From UBA3064 sp016868095 (GTDB lineage: Bacteria > Pseudomonadota > Gammaproteobacteria > Burkholderiales > Burkholderiaceae_E), in NCBI GenBank assembly GCA_041175665.1, contig JBEDEM010000026.1, positions 1 to 25,817 on the forward strand: 25,817 nucleotides of DNA, given 5' to 3'. The position numbers and the translations under genes are program-made. Shown one piece after another: positions 6,836 through 14,913 of this stretch. The notes below the pieces were generated by a model. That model did no database searches and had not been told where the DNA came from. It saw nothing but the letters and a program-made list of their open reading frames with translations. The first letter of the stretch is position 1; each line of letters opens with the position of its first letter.

Positions 6836-8692
6836 ATGTCAAACCTTGGAAGGCTAACACTTGCCGCTCTAGGCGTTGTGTATGGCGATATCGGCACGAG
6901 TGTGCTTTACGCCATGAAAGAAATCTTCGCCTCGGGTCATGTTCCCTTGACTTCAGAAAACATTTTTGGCGTGTTGTCCATACTTGTGTGGACCTTGACC
7001 CTGATTGTTTCACTTAAGTATGTCAGCCTGGTGCTGAAGGCTGACAATCGCGGCGAGGGCGGCTTGGTCGCCATGCTTGCACTTGCGAGTGAGTCGGTTG
7101 GTGATAGGCCTGGTTTAAAACGCTTCCTATTTCTTATCGGTATTTTTGGCACCTGCCTCTTTTATGGCGACGGTGTCATCACGCCAGCGATCTCAGTGCT
7201 ATCGGCTGTTGAAGGTTTGGCGTTGATTTCGCCAATGCTTACACAGGCGGTTGTGCCCACCACCTTGCTAATTTTGCTCATTTTGTTTTCACTCCAACGC
7301 CGGGGCACCGACGGAATTGGTCGATTCTTCGGACCAATCACACTCATTTGGTTCGTAAGCATTGCGTCGCTTGGCGTATTGCAGATTGCTTCCAAGCCGG
7401 AAATTCTGCTTGCGATCAGCCCGCTCTATGCGCTGCGATTCATCATGGAACAACCAGGTGTCAGCTTTATGTTGCTTGGTGCAGTTGTGTTGTGTGTGAC
7501 TGGCGGCGAGGCACTGTATGCAGACATGGGACACTTTGGGCCAAGGCCGATTCGCATCGCTTGGTTTGCACTCGTGATGCCTTCGTTGCTTTTGAATTAC
7601 TTCGGACAAGGAGCGGTCCTACTCGGAGACCCAAGTGCAGCTAGAAATCCTTTTTTTGCTCTCGCACCTTCTTGGCTTCTGCTGCCGCTTGTGATCTTGG
7701 CCACTTTAGCCACCGTTATTGCCTCACAGGCGCTGATCTCGGGAGCCTTTAGTGTGACCAAACAGGTCATCCAACTTGGCTATTTGCCGCGCATGCAAAT
7801 CATCCACACGAGTGCAAAAGACGGTGGCCAAATTTATGTGCCTTTTGTCAACTGGGGTTTGTTTTGCGCGATCGTCTTGGCAGTTGGCCTCTTTAAATCC
7901 TCTTCGAACCTCGCTGCAGCCTACGGTATTGCGGTAACGCTTGATATGCTTATCACAACGATACTGACATTTTTTGTGATCCGCTACGCTTGGAACTACC
8001 CGTGGCTAGTCTGTGTTGCAGCGACAAGCTTCTTCTTCGTGATTGACGTTTTGTTCTTCGCCTCTAATTTGCTCAAATTTTTAGAAGGCGGATGGTTTCC
8101 CTTGGCGATTGGTGCAGTCGTCTATTTGCTGATGCGTACTTGGTACGACGGTAGGCGATTGCTCAATGAGGCCTTGAAAGTTCAATCGATTAGGCTTGAA
8201 CCGTTCTTATCATCGATTCATATTAATCCACCTGCCAGGGTCGAAGGCGTTGCAGTCTTCTTAACCAGCCAAATGGGGGTGGTGCCTAATGCCCTTTTAC
8301 ATAACTTAAAGCATAACAAGGTCCTTCATCGATACAATCTGTTCGTTACGGTTCGTAATCTCGAATTGCCGATGATCGATGACGCCTCACGTTTGCAAAT
8401 TCGTAGCCTGGGTAATGATGCCTGGGAGGTACTTGTCGATTACGGATTCAATAACGATCATAATCTACCTCTAGCGCTCGAAGCCATGATTTCAAAAGGC
8501 GTCCCTATGGACCCTATGGCAACGAGTTACTTTTTATCTCGTGACATTGTGATCCCGACAACCGGCGGTGGGATGGCTCAATGGCGTGAAAAAGTCTTTG
8601 CACAAATGCACCTAAATGCAAGCGGTGCTGCAGACTTTCTCAAATTGCCGATGGGTTCGGTGGTTGAGCTTGGGAGCAAAGTAGAAATTTAA
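6836..8692 (+). CDS. kup: Kup-type low-affinity potassium uptake transporter
   Basis: 618 residues, matching the roughly 622 of E. coli Kup. It begins MSNLGRLTLAALGVVYGDIG and continues with LKADNRGEGGLVAMLALAS and FYGDGVITPAISVLSAVEGL, all Kup signatures, then about twelve membrane helices and a soluble C-terminal region. It carries K+ into the cytoplasm by proton symport. No clear ribosome-binding site precedes 6836; ATG 6794 is an alternative start but falls on the candidate promoter. One oddity: the usual GTSPLY after GDI is GTSVLY, so a conserved proline is lost. The gene converges on a K+ channel gene with 15 bases between them. Confidence 0.93.
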   Translation: MSNLGRLTLAALGVVYGDIGTSVLYAMKEIFASGHVPLTSENIFGVLSILVWTLTLIVSLKYVSLVLKADNRGEGGLVAMLALASESVGDRPGLKRFLFLIGIFGTCLFYGDGVITPAISVLSAVEGLALISPMLTQAVVPTTLLILLILFSLQRRGTDGIGRFFGPITLIWFVSIASLGVLQIASKPEILLAISPLYALRFIMEQPGVSFMLLGAVVLCVTGGEALYADMGHFGPRPIRIAWFALVMPSLLLNYFGQGAVLLGDPSAARNPFFALAPSWLLLPLVILATLATVIASQALISGAFSVTKQVIQLGYLPRMQIIHTSAKDGGQIYVPFVNWGLFCAIVLAVGLFKSSSNLAAAYGIAVTLDMLITTILTFFVIRYAWNYPWLVCVAATSFFFVIDVLFFASNLLKFLEGGWFPLAIGAVVYLLMRTWYDGRRLLNEALKVQSIRLEPFLSSIHINPPARVEGVAVFLTSQMGVVPNALLHNLKHNKVLHRYNLFVTVRNLELPMIDDASRLQIRSLGNDAWEVLVDYGFNNDHNLPLALEAMISKGVPMDPMATSYFLSRDIVIPTTGGGMAQWREKVFAQMHLNASGAADFLKLPMGSVVELGSKVEI

Positions 8693-8707
8693 GGGCGAAA
8701 TACACCA

Positions 8708-10330
8708 CTAATTTTTCATATCGTCACGCAGTGAACGCCATATCCTGCGTTCAAAGGCCGTCGTTCGATCGGGATCGTCGACTAGTTTGTCCATGGTTGG
8801 TTTGTCGACCATAAGAGCGATCTGGCGCATCTGCCCAATTAGCTCGCGATAGCGCTCGATTGCGACATCGGGTCGCTCTACAAGTTTTGTCAGTGTCAGT
8901 CCTTTATGGTCATGCTTGAGTTCCCGTTCTCTTCGCGCTTTATCGATAAGCCGGTTTACTTCGTCGCGGCTGAGGTGCAGTCGCTTGGCTTCTCGGTCAA
9001 TGATTTCTTGCTCATCGGTTGAGATTTGCCCATCGGCCATCATGGCGTAAAGCTCATTGGCGAGCGTCTCGCGTTCAATGCGAAGCTGATCACTGAAGGC
9101 TGATGACAACAGCGCTGCAGGAATTGCAAAGATACCAATACCAAGCAAGGCAAGAATGATGGTCATGATCCGGCCAACGGGCGTAACCGGCGAAATATCC
9201 CCATATCCGACTGACGCCAAAGTAATCACAGCCCAATAAATGGAGGCTGGAATATTTTCAAATTTATCGGGCTGCGCCTCATGTTCAAAAAGATAACCAA
9301 GACTGGCAGTCAGCACCACGAGTAGCAACATAATGAAGGTTGCTGCTGCCATCACTGGCCATTCGCGTCTGACAACAATGACCAAGGTCGACGTCGCACC
9401 CGTGTATTTAGTGAGCTTCAGTAGTCGCAGTAAACGGAAGACTCGCAAGAATCGGAGATCGAACAGGTGATGAAGAAATGCCTCTAAAAAGAATGGCAGA
9501 ACCGCTAATAAATCCACAAGCGCATTACCGGTCTTGGCATAGCGGAGTCGACCAGCCACTGGATGTCTAAACCCTTTAGTCTCAACGACCGAATAAAAGC
9601 GCATGAGGTATTCAAGCGTAAAAACGCCAACGGCAATCGTATCGAGAATGATGAATTCAAGATTTAGTACGTAATGAATCGATTCGACAGACTCAAGAAC
9701 CACCGCACTCACTGATACAACGACCCATACCATAATGAAGGTGTCAAAGTAATCATGGAGGCGTCCGCCGAATTCACCCGGCCAGACGAGTGCGTGAACT
9801 TTTTGCCTGAAAGTACGGCCTTGATTTAATGCCTGAAATTCTTTAACAGCAGGTATGAGCACCCGGAATAGTTTTAAAATTCGGAGCAATCGAAGCGCCC
9901 GAAGCATCCGCAAATCGATACTGACGAACGCAGCCAGATAAAATGGCAAAATCGCTGCAAGATCGATCAGCGCAAAAGGGCTCGACACATAGCTAAGGCG
10001 TGGATTCTTTTGCTTAGCAAACTCTGCATCTTCCGGTGCTAAATAAAAGCGGGCAAGGTATTCAACGGTAAAGATCGCAACCGAAACGATGTCAAACCAG
10101 TGGAACCATTCTTTATAAGGCCCGTAAATTGCTGGAACATGCTCAAAAACCAGTGCAGCAAGGTTCGCAACAATTAAAAGCGCTATAAAGCGATCTACGG
10201 CAGCCTGGTGATTACCATCGGTTTCAGGATCGAGTAGCCATCGATGCATCCAACGTCTTAGCGGAACAGTACCCCAGTCGGGCGGCGCGTGGTGCCTGTG
10301 ATGAGAAGCGCTTTGCTCTGCCTGACTCAC
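8708..10330 (-). CDS. Potassium channel with two tandem voltage-sensor domains, one pore and a TerB-like tail
   Basis: 540 residues. First voltage sensor: S1 about 47-63, S2 75-97, S3 118-134, S4 139-160 with Arg141, 144, 147, 150, Lys153, Arg156. Second sensor: S1 196-214, S2 225-246, S3 269-285, S4 290-308 with Arg293, 296, 299, 302, Lys305, 308. Only the second is followed by a pore: S5 about 325-347, pore helix and K+ filter TLASVGYGD at 370-378, S6 385-408. No S5, filter or S6 lies between the sensors. The soluble tail has MADGQISTDEQEIIDREAKR (431-450), resembling TerB-like acidic helices. Ordinary bacterial Kv channels have one sensor per pore, so the ten-helix layout is unusual. The start overlaps the upstream gene by four bases (ATGA). 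Confidence 0.9.
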   Translation of the reverse strand: MSQAEQSASHHRHHAPPDWGTVPLRRWMHRWLLDPETDGNHQAAVDRFIALLIVANLAALVFEHVPAIYGPYKEWFHWFDIVSVAIFTVEYLARFYLAPEDAEFAKQKNPRLSYVSSPFALIDLAAILPFYLAAFVSIDLRMLRALRLLRILKLFRVLIPAVKEFQALNQGRTFRQKVHALVWPGEFGGRLHDYFDTFIMVWVVVSVSAVVLESVESIHYVLNLEFIILDTIAVGVFTLEYLMRFYSVVETKGFRHPVAGRLRYAKTGNALVDLLAVLPFFLEAFLHHLFDLRFLRVFRLLRLLKLTKYTGATSTLVIVVRREWPVMAAATFIMLLLVVLTASLGYLFEHEAQPDKFENIPASIYWAVITLASVGYGDISPVTPVGRIMTIILALLGIGIFAIPAALLSSAFSDQLRIERETLANELYAMMADGQISTDEQEIIDREAKRLHLSRDEVNRLIDKARRERELKHDHKGLTLTKLVERPDVAIERYRELIGQMRQIALMVDKPTMDKLVDDPDRTTAFERRIWRSLRDDMKN

Positions 10331-10857
10331 AGCTTGACCTCAGCCACTTTAAGCGCATAGGCGCCTTTGTCGCAAACTATGATGCGCAGTGGCAGATCCT
10401 TGGAGAGCTTTTCGCCCGGTTCCATGGGCCCAAAGCTAATCGCAGGTGGCGCTCCCGGGGGTGCGGGAGTTCCTTTTTCTATGACAACAACACCTCTGGT
10501 CGTTAGATCGGCACGGTCACACTTTTGCCCGATCACCGACTGATTTGGATCAAAGGGGTTCTTAACGCCCTTAAATGGGCCTTGCTCTCCAAGTAGCGCT
10601 GCCTGACATCCTTCCCAGGTTTTCTCACCATCATCACGACAGGCCTCTAATTGGCTTTGCTCGCCCTTGGCGGATAAGGCATCGAGTTGGTCGAACCAGT
10701 CCTTAAGTATCGCTGCGTTAGCCTTTGCAGCCTCGGTTTTAAGACCCTCCCCGTAGGCGAGGTGACCGATGAGTGCAACACCAATAAGGGCCGATAGTAA
10801 AAAAAGCAAAAATAAAGCATCTACCGACGTGAAATGTTTTGTGCGGTCTTGTTGCAA
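10327..10857 (-). CDS. Membrane-anchored periplasmic protein with four cysteines, co-transcribed with the channel
   Basis: 176 residues with no family recognised. One N-terminal membrane helix (ALFLLFLLSALIGVALIGHL) is followed by a soluble region, most likely periplasmic, with cysteines in LEACRDDG, WEGCQAA, GQKCDRAD and IIVCDKGA, enough for two disulfides. A proline-rich stretch (TPAPPGAPPA) and a final beta-like part ALKVAEVKL follow. The start is TTG 10857, because AAGGAG lies five bases before it; a longer TTG frame from 10878 has no such site. The 3' end overlaps the channel start by ATGA, so translational coupling is likely and an accessory role at the channel is an attractive guess, not shown. 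Confidence 0.75.
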   Translation of the reverse strand: MQQDRTKHFTSVDALFLLFLLSALIGVALIGHLAYGEGLKTEAAKANAAILKDWFDQLDALSAKGEQSQLEACRDDGEKTWEGCQAALLGEQGPFKGVKNPFDPNQSVIGQKCDRADLTTRGVVVIEKGTPAPPGAPPAISFGPMEPGEKLSKDLPLRIIVCDKGAYALKVAEVKL

Positions 10858-11046
10858 GATAGCTCCTTGCAGAGCCAAAGGGGCTCCGGATTCCGCACTG
10901 ACAGTGTGTTTCCCATGAGCATACGTTCTTGTCGACTGATCCGAGCATCAGCGCACGGTCAAGCCATTTAAACGTTATGGACCTTCAAGATTAAAGGTGA
11001 ACATATCCTCGACGCGGATGATCGCCTATTGGCCGCCAAGTGGCAA

Positions 11047-11100
11047 GCCCCCTTAAGTACGGGGGTGATGCATTGACACATACCAAGATGAGCACTTGGT
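11047..11100. other. Two small dyads in the gene-free interval before the channel operon
   Basis: The 266-base interval 10858-11123 has no convincing gene. It holds CCCCC-TTAAGTAC-GGGGG (11048-11065) and ACCAAG-ATGAGCA-CTTGGT (11082-11100). They lie just past the response-regulator stop on the minus strand and could end its transcript, but neither has a T-tract. Another short hairpin, GAGCC-AAAGG-GGCTC (10872-10886), sits just upstream of the ribosome-binding site of the four-cysteine protein. Confidence 0.3.
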
Positions 11101-11123
11101 GGTGGGGCTGTGGTCCGCTTTGA

Positions 11124-11753
11124 TTAGCTGCCTCGTTGTTGTTTTGGTCGGTCACCGCGCAAGACAAGCCTTAGTAGTTCGGCTAGGCTCTTCACATCAA
11201 ACTTGGCCATGATTCGTGCTTTATGGACCTCGACAGTCCGGGGACTGATACCGAGTGCTTCTCCAATCTCACGGTGGTTAAGGCCCTTTGCCACCGCATC
11301 TAATACTTCGCGCTCTCGGGGCGTTAATGCCTCGTGCAATTGCTCATTCGCCTGGGACTGACTCGTCTGGTCAAGGCGAGAAAAGCATCGCTCCAACGCT
11401 TCAAGCAAATGTTTAATGACGACTGGCTTTTCTAAAAAGTCAGCTGCCTGATTCAAAAAAGCTTGCCGCATCACATGCGTGTCTGCAAAAGCAGACAAGA
11501 AAATCACTTCGTAGCGAATAGCCAAGCTAGAGAGCCTTTCTTGCAATTCAAGCCCAGACATCCCACTCATGCGCAGATCGAGGATTAAGCAGCATGCACG
11601 AGACGGCGGAACTTTTAAAAAATGCTCCGCACTATCAAAAACCCGGCAATCAAAACCTTTCAACCCGAGCATAAGGGCAAGCGAGTCCCTAACCGCTGGG
11701 TCATCGTCAACGATGCAGACTAGCCGCGCGGCTGCTGCCGAGGTGTTCGTCAC
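11124..11753 (-). CDS. Response regulator, FixJ/TodT-like with NarL/LuxR-type output domain
   Basis: 209 residues from GTG 11753, chosen because GGAGG lies nine bases upstream; an ATG at 11786 lies further inside the kinase gene. Receiver domain: acidic pocket IVDDD (16-18), phosphoacceptor Asp59 in LILDLRMSGMSGLEL, Ser87 in FLSAFAD and Lys109 in EKPV. Output domain: LTPREREVLDAVAKGLNHREIGEALGIS helix-turn-helix (143-170), the LuxR/FixJ type. It should be phosphorylated by the kinase encoded immediately upstream (47-base overlap) and then bind DNA as a dimer. Target genes are not evident here. It lacks a visible ribosome-independent promoter, so it is co-transcribed with the kinase. Confidence 0.92.
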   Translation of the reverse strand: MTNTSAAAARLVCIVDDDPAVRDSLALMLGLKGFDCRVFDSAEHFLKVPPSRACCLILDLRMSGMSGLELQERLSSLAIRYEVIFLSAFADTHVMRQAFLNQAADFLEKPVVIKHLLEALERCFSRLDQTSQSQANEQLHEALTPREREVLDAVAKGLNHREIGEALGISPRTVEVHKARIMAKFDVKSLAELLRLVLRGDRPKQQRGS

Positions 11754-13434
11754 TTCGGTGATCCTCCAAATAGAGCTTGATAACAAAGCACTTTTCAGGG
11801 TTGCTTTCGTAGTCGAGTGTACCGCCGTTATTTTCGACTAGTGAACGGCTAATCGATAAACCCAGTCCCAAGCCGTCTTTTTTTCCGCTGACAAAGGGTC
11901 TGAAAAGCTGCTCGACCTCATCGACTTCCAGGCGAATTGCATGGTCAATGACACGAATCTCAAGCAGAACCGATGAACTCCTCACGATTCGGAGGTCTAC
12001 ATGTTGACTGGCAGAAGATGCCTGAATCGCGTTCTTCACCAGGTTTGTTATCGCTGTACTGAGCTGCACTTCGTCGACATAAATCTCGGGAATATGTCCA
12101 GAACGACTAAAGCGCAGCATTACGCCTTTGGCCTGAGCACTCGGCTCGAGGCGCCTGAGGCTATCGAGGCAAAGTTGTTGTGGATCGACAGCTTGAATTG
12201 AGGCTGCACCTGAGGTAAAGAACGTTCTAAGACTGCGAACTATACCTGATGCCCGCTGGGTCTCGTCAGCAATCAGGCCAAGGGTCCGCTCTAATTCGAT
12301 GCTCTTTGTGATCACCCGAAGATCATTAACTTCTTGATTGGCAGTGCGCATCCCATGGTCTTGCCCCATATCTTTGCTATTCCTTTCAAGTCGTATTTGC
12401 TCAGCTTGAAGCATTGCCGATTCTGCATAAGCATTTAGCGCGTTGAGTGGCTGATGCAACTCATGTGCAAGTGAGCCCGCCAGCTCACCAGCCGCCGCAA
12501 GCTGTAAGCTGTCCTGAAGCCGCTCCTGGGTACGCACCCGCTCATCAACAAGTGTCCCAATGATCAGACCGGTCAGATGGAGTGTCAGCATCATGATCTG
12601 GAGCTCGAGTAGTAACTCTGGCGACGCCCCGCTGTGTGCACTACTGATCACCAAGGGAATTTGGAGCAGGTTCGATGTCATGGTTGCGCCGGACAATGAG
12701 TGGGCAGCGGCCATGAGCCCCATAGCAAAAAAGAGCGGGAAAAAATATCTAACCCGCAAATCGTCCGGTAACGTTAAAATAATCGATAGACAAAGACTCA
12801 GTAAAAGTGCCAGCACCCAGAAGCTTGGCGCTTGAAACATCTCGAGAATGCGTTGCCGAGAACTCCGCTGAACCAGTAAAAATCCGAGCGGAAGCAAAAC
12901 AAGCATCCCAAGCAAATCGCCAACGAAGAATCGAAAAAGGGCGTTGCTATATTCGCCGGGACGCAAAGGGCCCAGGAGGGTTTGCAAACTCACATAGGCC
13001 AATGCGGTACAAAGCGCACCCAGAAGCAATATTAGGCAGAGTGTTGCTACCGCTTTTCGCGAACCCAATCGCGGTACGCCCTTATAGGCGGCACGAAGAC
13101 TCAGCGAGATCAGCGTGTAGCATGCCACCAGCAAAAGGTTTCCAAGCCAGACTGAGGGCGCCCCAAGCTCGGACTGTCGCACGAGCACATCACTGCCACA
13201 CAGACTAAGGTAGACCCAGAAAAACCATCGATGCCCCATCACTGTGAGAAAAAGGACTTGGATTGCTGCGGGCGGATTCCATGGGGTAATGTTTAGGTCA
13301 CCGATCGGGTGGATATAGCTCAGTCGATCGACCAAAACATAAATCAGGCTGAATACAAACCCATAGGTAAGCGTACGCAAATGACCGCGTTTGAGCTGAT
13401 CGGCTGCCGATTTAAATCGGTCGAGAGGCAACAT
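11707..13434 (-). CDS. Membrane sensor histidine kinase with MASE1-like sensor region and degenerate G1 box
   Basis: 575 residues. The first ~295 form about eight membrane helices resembling MASE1 (WNPPAAIQVLFL near 52-63). The transmitter follows: H box GSLAHELHQPLNALNAY with phosphoacceptor His324, N box TNLVKNAIQAS (Asn464 and Asn468), F box LFRPF (510-514) and G2 box KKDGLGLGLSIS (518-529). The H-box type matches FixL/TodS-like kinases, which pair with FixJ regulators, as here. Two oddities: the two helices of the dimerisation domain are separated by an extra ~30 polar residues (about 348-380), and the G1 box, usually DxGxG, reads DHAIR, keeping Asp497 but losing both glycines. The kinase may still work through Asp497. 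No ribosome-binding site is visible before ATG 13434. Confidence 0.88.
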   Translation of the reverse strand: MLPLDRFKSAADQLKRGHLRTLTYGFVFSLIYVLVDRLSYIHPIGDLNITPWNPPAAIQVLFLTVMGHRWFFWVYLSLCGSDVLVRQSELGAPSVWLGNLLLVACYTLISLSLRAAYKGVPRLGSRKAVATLCLILLLGALCTALAYVSLQTLLGPLRPGEYSNALFRFFVGDLLGMLVLLPLGFLLVQRSSRQRILEMFQAPSFWVLALLLSLCLSIILTLPDDLRVRYFFPLFFAMGLMAAAHSLSGATMTSNLLQIPLVISSAHSGASPELLLELQIMMLTLHLTGLIIGTLVDERVRTQERLQDSLQLAAAGELAGSLAHELHQPLNALNAYAESAMLQAEQIRLERNSKDMGQDHGMRTANQEVNDLRVITKSIELERTLGLIADETQRASGIVRSLRTFFTSGAASIQAVDPQQLCLDSLRRLEPSAQAKGVMLRFSRSGHIPEIYVDEVQLSTAITNLVKNAIQASSASQHVDLRIVRSSSVLLEIRVIDHAIRLEVDEVEQLFRPFVSGKKDGLGLGLSISRSLVENNGGTLDYESNPEKCFVIKLYLEDHRSDEHLGSSRAASLHR

Positions 13435-13490
13435 AATGAGAAGCTTTGTAACGAAGTAGCTTTGATGGTCTCATCGTTTGCATCGGACGC

Positions 13491-13515
13491 AAAAAAAATC
13501 TCCCCGAAGGGAGAT
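13491..13515 (-). terminator. Rho-independent terminator
   Basis: On the minus strand ATCTCCC, loop TTCG, GGGAGAT is followed directly by eight T residues. It lies downstream of the RND remnant (ends 13599) and before the kinase start (13434), so it ends the remnant's transcript and implies that the kinase pair has its own promoter. Two more hairpins precede it in the transcript: CCAAG-CTAT-CTTGG (13544-13557 region) and GTTCAC-CGTCA-GTGAAC (13528-13544). Confidence 0.85.
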
Positions 13516-13598
13516 ATAAATTGGGAAGTTCACCGTCAGTGAACCAAGCTATCTTGGAGCATGTCGTTGGGTTTGTCAGTAAACAAAAGTAAGGGGTA

Positions 13599-14148
13599 TT
13601 ACTTATGGCTGCTTTTGCCAAACCACGAGGCATAGAGGACCGGCAAGACGATTAAGGTCAACAGGGTTGCGCTAAAGAGGCCTCCAATGACAACGAGTGC
13701 GAGTGGGCGTTGGGTTTCAGACCCAATATCTCGACTAAGGGCCATCGGTAATAGGCCAAGGGCAGCGAGTATGGCTGTCATGAGTACCGTCCTCAAGCGT
13801 TGCGTGGCTGCTAAGCGTATGGCCTCAAGAGGTCCCATGCCTTGTTCCTCAAGTTGCTGAAACACCGACAACATGACAACGCCATTGAGCACTGCCTGTC
13901 CCGAGAGCGCTATGAATCCAATAGCTGCCGATACCGATAAGGGTATGTGGAAGATCCAAAGAGCAAAAAAGCCGCCAATGAGGGCAAGAGGCACATTGAC
14001 CAGAATAAGCAATGCCTTTTTAAGTGATGAAAATGCATCAAACAATAGAACGAAAATCAAAAGCAGAGACAATGGGACCATCAAAGCAAGGCGTTTCATG
14101 GCTCGTTCTTGATTTTCAAATTCACCCGACCAGCTGTTCTGCGGGACA
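13599..14148 (-). pseudogene. RND heavy-metal-type efflux pump (CzcA/CusA), C-terminal remnant
   Basis: Only the last ~180 of about 1,040 residues remain. Homology begins near SWSGEFENQERAMKRLALMV, the conserved WGGxFENxxRA element before a membrane helix of CzcA/CusA pumps, and runs through the last membrane helices (LILVNVPLALIGGFFALWIF, FIALSGQAVLNGVVMLS, LRTVLMTAILAALGLLPMAL) to the normal end VLPVLYASWFG. The open frame continues to 14285, but residues before the junction are the antisense of an OmpR-type regulator and do not look like a pump. The pump portal, pore domains and promoter are gone, so the fragment should be non-functional. The frame that remains is intact, hinting at a recent loss. 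Confidence 0.85.
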
Positions 14149-14316
14149 GTGAGCAAGAAAGATCTTGCCGATAAATTATCTGACTTTGCGGATATGCCTA
14201 CCGACAATGCACTTGAGGCATTCATTTCGCGCCTCAGAAAAAAGCTCGGCGGATCGGGGGCAATGATCAGAACCTTACGGGGCATAGGTTATAGAATCGA
14301 AGAGGATTCTCACTGA
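14149..14316 (+). pseudogene. OmpR/TctD-type response regulator, C-terminal DNA-binding remnant
   Basis: Fifty-five codons read VSKKDLADKLSDFADMPTDN and ALEAFISRLRKKLG, ending IRTLRGIGYRIEEDSH. This is the winged-helix end of OmpR-family regulators (compare the SRLRKKL and RTxRGxGY motifs). The receiver domain with the phosphoacceptor is absent; the homology stops at about 14130-14149, just where the RND remnant of the opposite strand begins. The stop overlaps the first codon of the kinase remnant, as expected for a regulator-kinase pair. It was probably the metal-responsive regulator of the neighbouring pump. Confidence 0.82.
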
Positions 14317-14897
14317 GCTCATTCCCACCATCGCTTCAGGCACGCCTAATTCGCCGAGTGATTTTTCCGCTTGCGATTATGTGGTTTACCGGCACCATCG
14401 TCATCACTGGCGTGTCTCGCTACTTTACGCAAAAGGCCTTTGACCGGGCCTTGCTTGATGATGCCTACGCTGTCGCAAGTCACGTGCGAGTAACCGAGGG
14501 CAATCAATTGGGCGTGCGCGGTACCGAAAAAGCTGTCTCGGTGGTTGCGCAAGCATCGCTCATTGACGGCATCCTCGACAATCTGATCGACAACAGTCTC
14601 CGGTATGGAAAACCGCTTGACGGGTCAACACCAAGCATTACCTTGGCGATCGACACCGATCAGGATGGCTCCGTGTCCCTGTCCGTTCTTGAAAATGGAT
14701 CGGGAATAAATCGATCCGATTGGGAGCGCGTGACCGAGCGTTGGTTCAAGGGTCAGGCTGCTAAAGGCCAGCGCCTTGGCGCAGGGCTCGGCCTTTATCT
14801 TGTTTCAGAGTACTGCCGCATCATCAAAGCAGAGCTAACACTTGAATCTGCCCCTGGTTTCAAAGGAACCTGTATCAAACTGGAATTTAAGTCCTAG
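14313..14897 (+). pseudogene. TctE/QseC-type sensor kinase with internal in-frame deletion
   Basis: The frame from a CTG at 14313, or GTG 14358, reads LQARLIRRVIFPLAIMWFTG, the first membrane helix, then QKAFDRALLDDAYAVASHVR, the N-terminal periplasmic start of TctE-like kinases. At about GNQLGVRGTEKAVSVV it jumps to the ATP-binding domain: LDNLIDNSLRYG (N box), LENGSGI (G1 box) and GAGLGLYLVSEYC (G2 box). The second membrane helix, HAMP region and histidine-bearing dimerisation domain are missing, about 260 of some 460 residues. Without the phosphoacceptor it cannot act as a normal kinase. The frame is otherwise uninterrupted. The usual start codon may have been ATG overlapping the regulator stop. 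Confidence 0.82.
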
Positions 14898-14913
14898 CTT
14901 CAGGAAAGACGTC

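Noticed and set aside
14149..14285. N-terminal part of the minus-strand RND frame as genuine pump sequence
   Set aside because: It is the antisense of a recognisable OmpR-type C-terminus and shows no pump motifs.
13599..14897. Transposon insertion as the cause of the decayed region
   Set aside because: No terminal inverted repeats, target duplications or transposase remnants were seen; simple deletions explain the breaks.
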